Below, in pieces: positions 59,813 through 62,746 of a DNA stretch of 62,746 bases (position 1 is its first letter; each line of letters begins with the position of its first letter). The DNA is from an uncultured Eubacteriales bacterium (lineage in GTDB: Bacteria > Bacillota > Clostridia > Christensenellales > CAG-138). Location of the stretch: the NCBI GenBank assembly GCA_902786465.1, contig CADACQ010000011.1, positions 1-62,746 on the forward strand, in the 5' to 3' direction. A program made the position numbers and the translations under genes. Below the pieces are notes generated by a model that made no database searches, had not been told where the DNA came from, and saw only the letters and a list, made by a program, of their open reading frames with translations.

Positions 59813-60172
59813 ATGGCAAGAATTAAGAGAAGCGTCAATTCCATCAAGAAGCGCCGGAAGGTCCTGCGCCTGGCTAAGGGCTATTTCGGAGCCAAGTCCA
59901 AGCAGTATAGGGCAGCCTCCCAGCAGGTGATGAAGTCCATGGCCTACGCCTATGTAGGCCGCAAGAACAAGAAGCGTGAGTATCGCCGCCTCTGGATCGC
60001 CCGTATCAACGCCGGCGCCCGTATCTGCGGCACCAACTACTCCAACCTGATCAACGGCCTCAAGCTGGCCGGCGTCGAAGTGAATCGGAAGGTCCTCGCC
60101 GACCTGGCCGTCACCGACATGAACGCCTTCAAGGCCCTGGTGGACACCGCCCTGGCCGCCAAGAAAGCGTAA
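59813..60172 (+). CDS. rplT: 50S ribosomal protein L20
   Basis: A 119-residue early-assembly protein and the probable repressor of its own operon. [67 protein letters not shown] is typical. Ends in [11 protein letters not shown], followed by a terminator. Confidence 0.97.
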   Translation: MARIKRSVNSIKKRRKVLRLAKGYFGAKSKQYRAASQQVMKSMAYAYVGRKNKKREYRRLWIARINAGARICGTNYSNLINGLKLAGVEVNRKVLADLAVTDMNAFKALVDTALAAKKA

Positions 60173-60189
60173 GCCGAAAGCGAAAAGAA

Positions 60190-60220
60190 AAAGAGCTTCC
60201 GAACGGAGGCTCTTTTTTCT
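60190..60220 (+). terminator. Intrinsic terminator of the infC operon
   Basis: AAAGAGCTTCCG (60190-60201) and CGGAGGCTCTTT (60204-60215) form a 12-bp stem with one wobble pair and a very short loop, followed by TTTCT. Confidence 0.88.
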
Positions 60221-60512
60221 TTGGTCGTTGCCTCCGGGCGTAGTCCAGGGCCGTGCGAGCGTTGCCCGTCTCGTATGGTGCGTATGCCATCAGAGGATCG
60301 CAGCTGTCCACCATGGCCCCCACTTCCTATCCCAAAGCGAAGCGTTTTTTTCTCTCCCCCCGAAGGGGAGAAAAGGGAGAAAGCATTCCCATGGGGGGGT
60401 GCTCTCTCCTGTCCTTGTCCTTGTCCTTGTCCTTGTCTTCCCCAGATACCTGCCTGTTTCAGATAGATTTCCACCGATACGGACCCGGTACGGGAAGATC
60501 TCTATCCGATAT
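60221..60512. other. Non-coding gap with no gene seen
   Basis: About 290 bases between rplT and the HTH gene. It holds a TTTTCTCTCCCC/GGGGAGAAAA inverted repeat near 60348-60377 without a following T-run, a hexamer tandem repeat, and an AGATAGAT/ATCTATCT pair (about 60460 and 60509). I found no convincing ORF, tRNA or promoter. Confidence 0.6.
60411..60438. repeat. Hexamer tandem repeat
   Basis: GTCCTT repeated four times (60411-60434) followed by a degenerate copy, in non-coding DNA. A possible slippage site; no gene is affected. Confidence 0.8.
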
Positions 60513-61265
60513 CTATCTCAGCAGCGTTTTGAGGGTCTCCTGGGACAGGAAGGGTGCGAAGGGCACCAACTGCTTCCAGGTCAGACCCTTCGCCTGGAGC
60601 CTGTCCATGAGCTTTTCCAGGGTGCTTTCCCCCAGGAACGGAGCGAGGCCCACCAGCTGCTTCACCTCCGGCGCCTCCTGCTCAGCCAGGCTTTCGGCTA
60701 AATCGTTCAATGTCCTTTCCTCCAGGAAGGGCGCCAGGGCGACCAGCGAGCCATAGTCGGTGTCCCGGGCTCGCTGCGCCAGCCGGTCCAGCTCCCCGGA
60801 GGACAAGAACGGGGCCAGGGCGATCACCTTCTTCATATCGGTCTTTCCCAGCTGCTCCGCCATAGCGTCCAGGTATCCTTCATCCAGAAAGGGGGCCAGA
60901 GCCTTGAGGCTGGCAAAGTCCACCTCCTCCCCTGCCTTCGCCCTTTCGGCGTTCTCCCGAATGGTCTCCGGAGGCAGCAGGGACGCCACCTCGGCCACCT
61001 CCTGCACGGTCACCGGCTCCCCCTCCAGCACCTTCTCCACGGTCTTCGTCTCCCGGGAGGGGCCGCCCATCAGTTGCTCGAAGGTGACGCCCAAGAGCTC
61101 GCACAGCTCCGGGAGCTTGGAGATATCGGGCATGGAGTTGCCCCGCTCCCAGTTGGACACGGCCTGGTAGCTCACGCCCATGGCGTCCGCCAGGGCCATC
61201 TGGGTCATGTTTTTCTCGATCCGGGCCTGCCGGATACGGCGGCCCACCTGCATGGTATCGAACAT
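60513..61265 (-). CDS. XRE-family HTH regulator with five-fold APFL repeat
   Basis: A 250-residue protein. Residues 8-65 are a Cro/CI-type HTH (IRQARIEKNMTQMALADAMGVSYQAVSNWERGNSMPDISKL). After a linker, a helical repeat of 27-30 residues occurs five times, marked by APFL at 124, 151, 178, 208 and 237 (consensus LxALAPFLxxxxLxxLAexL). Such repeats could form a protein- or ligand-binding solenoid. No membrane segment. Target genes unknown; the nearest divergent gene is rplT, beyond its terminator. Confidence 0.8.
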   Translation of the reverse strand: MFDTMQVGRRIRQARIEKNMTQMALADAMGVSYQAVSNWERGNSMPDISKLPELCELLGVTFEQLMGGPSRETKTVEKVLEGEPVTVQEVAEVASLLPPETIRENAERAKAGEEVDFASLKALAPFLDEGYLDAMAEQLGKTDMKKVIALAPFLSSGELDRLAQRARDTDYGSLVALAPFLEERTLNDLAESLAEQEAPEVKQLVGLAPFLGESTLEKLMDRLQAKGLTWKQLVPFAPFLSQETLKTLLR

Positions 61266-61337
61266 CGTCTTTTCCTCGTTTCGTCAGATTCGACCGGTCA
61301 TGGCTGCATCATAGCCCACGACGCCCCAAAAGAGAAG

Positions 61338-61375
61338 CAACCGTTCCTTGAGTTCTATTCTGCAAGGAACGGTTG
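61338..61375 (-). terminator. Terminator-like hairpin after the HAD gene
   Basis: CAACCGTTCCTTG (61338-61350) and CAAGGAACGGTTG (61363-61375), perfect 13-bp arms with a 12-base loop; CTTCTCTTTT follows on the minus strand. Confidence 0.75.
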
Positions 61376-61382
61376 AGTGGAG

Positions 61383-62039
61383 TTAAAGCCTGTCCAGGTA
61401 GTCCCCGAGGGCGATAAGGTCCGGGAGGACGGGGACGCCCATGGCCTTGAGGCGCTCCCGGCTCTGGTGGCCGCCCTCCAGGAGCACGCAGGGGCAGCCG
61501 ATGGCGGAGGACACCTCGAAGTCGTGGTCCGTGTCGCCGATGAACAGGGTCCTTTCCCGGGGGATGCCTTGGCTTTCGATGAAGTCCCGCGCGAGGGCCG
61601 CCTTGGAGAAGGCGTAGTGGTCCGTGAGCCCCAGCTTCCGCTCGAACCGGTCCCCCACGCTGCCAAAGGCCGCCACCTGCTCGATGAGCTGATCGTACCG
61701 GGTGGCGGACAGGAGCACCTGCCGATAGCCCGCCCCCTTCAGCCTGTCGAGGAAGGGAACGATGCCGGGCCGCAGGACGGCGTCCCGATAGAGCTTGTCG
61801 TACCAGATGACGAACTCGTCGGCCACGTGCTCGTAGGGCTCGTCCTCCGGGCCGAAGCGGTAGCCCATCTTCTCGTAGTAGCTCTTGATGGGAAAGCCGA
61901 AGACCGCCCGATAGGCGTCCATGTCCGGGAGCGTGGGGATACCCCGCTCGCTGAGCATGATGTTGGCGATGGTCTTGCAGACCAGGGCGTCGTCCAGTAT
62001 GGTGCCGTTCCAGTCCCAGATGATCAGTTCAGGCTTCAT
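61383..62039 (-). CDS. HAD-superfamily hydrolase (phosphoglycolate phosphatase-like)
   Basis: A 218-residue phosphatase. Motif I is LIIWDWNGTILDD (the nucleophile Asp in the variant DWNGT), motif II lies in RQVLLSATRYDQL, motif III around KAALARDFIE, and motif IV is TLFIGDTDHDFEVSSAIG. The helical cap lies between motifs I and II. Substrate not assignable. ATG 62039 follows GGGGAGGGG. Monocistronic between its promoter (62067-62095) and the hairpin at 61338-61375. Confidence 0.88.
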   Translation of the reverse strand: MKPELIIWDWNGTILDDALVCKTIANIMLSERGIPTLPDMDAYRAVFGFPIKSYYEKMGYRFGPEDEPYEHVADEFVIWYDKLYRDAVLRPGIVPFLDRLKGAGYRQVLLSATRYDQLIEQVAAFGSVGDRFERKLGLTDHYAFSKAALARDFIESQGIPRERTLFIGDTDHDFEVSSAIGCPCVLLEGGHQSRERLKAMGVPVLPDLIALGDYLDRL

Positions 62040-62066
62040 AGGCCCCTCCCCATGGATAGTGGATTT

Positions 62067-62095
62067 AGTATACCTGACCTTCCCCCGTATTGCAA
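62067..62095 (-). promoter_or_regulatory. Promoter of the HAD gene
   Basis: TTGCAA (62090-62095), 17 bases, TATACT (62067-62072) on the minus strand. Confidence 0.7.
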
Positions 62096-62146
62096 GAGCC
62101 CACAATTATTCACACTCTATTCACCGGCCCCCGGACCCCGGCGGCC

Positions 62147-62175
62147 TTGTCAAGGGGTAGGCGGGGGTGTATACT
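62147..62175 (+). promoter_or_regulatory. Sigma-A promoter of ftsK
   Basis: TTGTCA (62147-62152), 17 bases, TATACT (62170-62175), about 45 bases before the TTG start. Confidence 0.8.
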
Positions 62176-62227
62176 ATTATAGAAATAATATGGGGTGGTA
62201 TGTACCCCGGCGCAGGAGTGAAACGCA

Positions 62228-62746
62228 TTGGCACAGAAGAAGAAAACCGCCGCTGGCGGAAAGAAGAATACGAAGAAGAGCGCGGCGAAGAAGCCGGCCC
62301 AGCCCAAGCTGACGGCGGCTGAACGCAGGGAGCAGAAGGAGGAAGCCATCCGGGAGGCCACCGTGTCCCAGCGGGTGGGCGCGGAGGTCCTGGGCGTGGT
62401 GCTCATGGCCTTGGGCGTCCTCCTGGGGCTATACCTCTATCGGGCTACGGACGCGCCTTTGGGCGTGGCCCTGCAGAAGGTGCTCTTCGGGGCCGTGGGC
62501 GTGGTGGCCTTCGGGCTGCCGCCGTTTTTGCTGCTCCTGGGCATATTCTCCATCGCCGGGCGCAAGCGGATGCCCGCCTCGGGCCGGCTTCTGGTGTGCG
62601 TGCTGCTGGTGGTGTTCGTGGCGGCCCTCACCCAGCTCTTCACCCATTACAGCGCCCGGGACGCCGAGGGCAAGGCCATCCCCATCGCCAAGTTCATCGT
62701 GGACTGCTTCGATCGGGCAGTCCACGCCATCAGCGCCCCGGAGAAG
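62228..62746 (+). CDS. ftsK: DNA translocase FtsK/SpoIIIE, N-terminal part (cut by window edge)
   Basis: The first 173 codons of an open frame that continues past the window. The start is TTG 62228, behind AGGAG; no ATG is suitably placed. The first 45 residues are Lys/Ala-rich (LAQKKKTAAGGKKNTKKS), then come membrane helices (VLGVVLMALGVLLGLYLY; LFGAVGVVAFGLPPFLLLLGIFSI; LLVCVLLVVFVAALTQLF) as in the FtsK_4TM anchor of SpoIIIE/FtsK. The motor domain is outside the window, so the call rests on this layout. SpoIIIE would fit a spore former. Confidence 0.72.
   Translation, partial: MAQKKKTAAGGKKNTKKSAAKKPAQPKLTAAERREQKEEAIREATVSQRVGAEVLGVVLMALGVLLGLYLYRATDAPLGVALQKVLFGAVGVVAFGLPPFLLLLGIFSIAGRKRMPASGRLLVCVLLVVFVAALTQLFTHYSARDAEGKAIPIAKFIVDCFDRAVHAISAPEK

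Noticed and set aside
60221-60512. Short plus-strand ORFs between rplT and the HTH gene
   Set aside because: They span the terminator and the hexamer repeat, overlap each other in all frames and lack ribosome binding sites.

Overview
The window looks like a chromosomal core region of a GC-rich, endospore-forming, probably anaerobic Firmicute of the class Clostridia (gut-type or uncultured; genus not assignable by eye). The gene orders are classic Firmicutes: rpmG-secE-nusG-rplK-rplA, yabP-yabQ-divIC-ppx, pepQ-efp, comM-dprA-topA-trmFO, ylxM-ffh-rpsP-khpA-rimM-trmD-rplS-rbgA-rnhB-yraN, spoIVB-spo0A, and infC-rpmI-rplT. Sporulation genes (sigK, spo0A, spoIVB, yabP, yabQ, a PdaB-like deacetylase) and RNase J point the same way. 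Almost all of the DNA is GC-rich, except one AT-rich island.

Layout. 1-2222 (minus): ribosomal and transcription genes behind a consensus promoter. 2494-6798 (plus): a DinB-like protein, PrsW protease, a GH2 glycosidase and a PPC-domain protein. 6850-10519 (minus): a lipoprotein, asparaginase, a disrupted rpmE and rho. 10722-12555 (plus): sporulation and division genes plus Ppx/GppA. 12684-24877 (minus): a long run covering translation (efp, pepQ), sporulation (sigK), cell wall (mltG), RNA and DNA metabolism (RNase J, trmFO, topA) and DNA uptake (dprA and a frameshifted comM). 24890-28812 (minus): two GT-C membrane glycosyltransferases. 28992-36256 (minus): the ffh/trmD/rplS/rbgA operon, interrupted at 30850-32310 by an AT-rich two-gene island. 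36336-45752 (minus): scpAB with an M50 protease, a degenerate DacF-like protein, deoB, Spo0A plus an overlapping divergent Spo0A paralogue, SpoIVB, a PdaB-like deacetylase and a membrane protein. 45759-57559: MscS and several peptidases (PepT, two M3 oligopeptidases, Pcp), DUF1846, a PatB-type lyase and a trio of zinc-ribbon/membrane paralogues. 57605-62746: TspO, a small HExxH protein, DUF1294, the infC operon with an attenuator-like leader, an HTH protein with a tandem C-terminal repeat, a HAD hydrolase and the start of ftsK.

The most unusual observations are these. (1) A tandem, translationally coupled Spo0A pair, in which the second protein has a pseudo-receiver and both have altered DNA-recognition helices. 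(2) At least five genes whose -10 box lies 6-7 bases before the start codon, predicting leaderless mRNAs. (3) An AT-rich peptidase E plus 2H-phosphoesterase island inside the ribosomal operon, which appears to have given rbgA a new 5' end. (4) A DacF homologue that has lost all three catalytic motifs. (5) Three adjacent zinc-ribbon/TM paralogues of unknown function. (6) Two conserved genes (rpmE, comM) with internal out-of-frame deletions, which may be assembly errors. No tRNA, rRNA, CRISPR array, transposase or prophage gene was seen. All calls are from reading the sequence; no database search was run.
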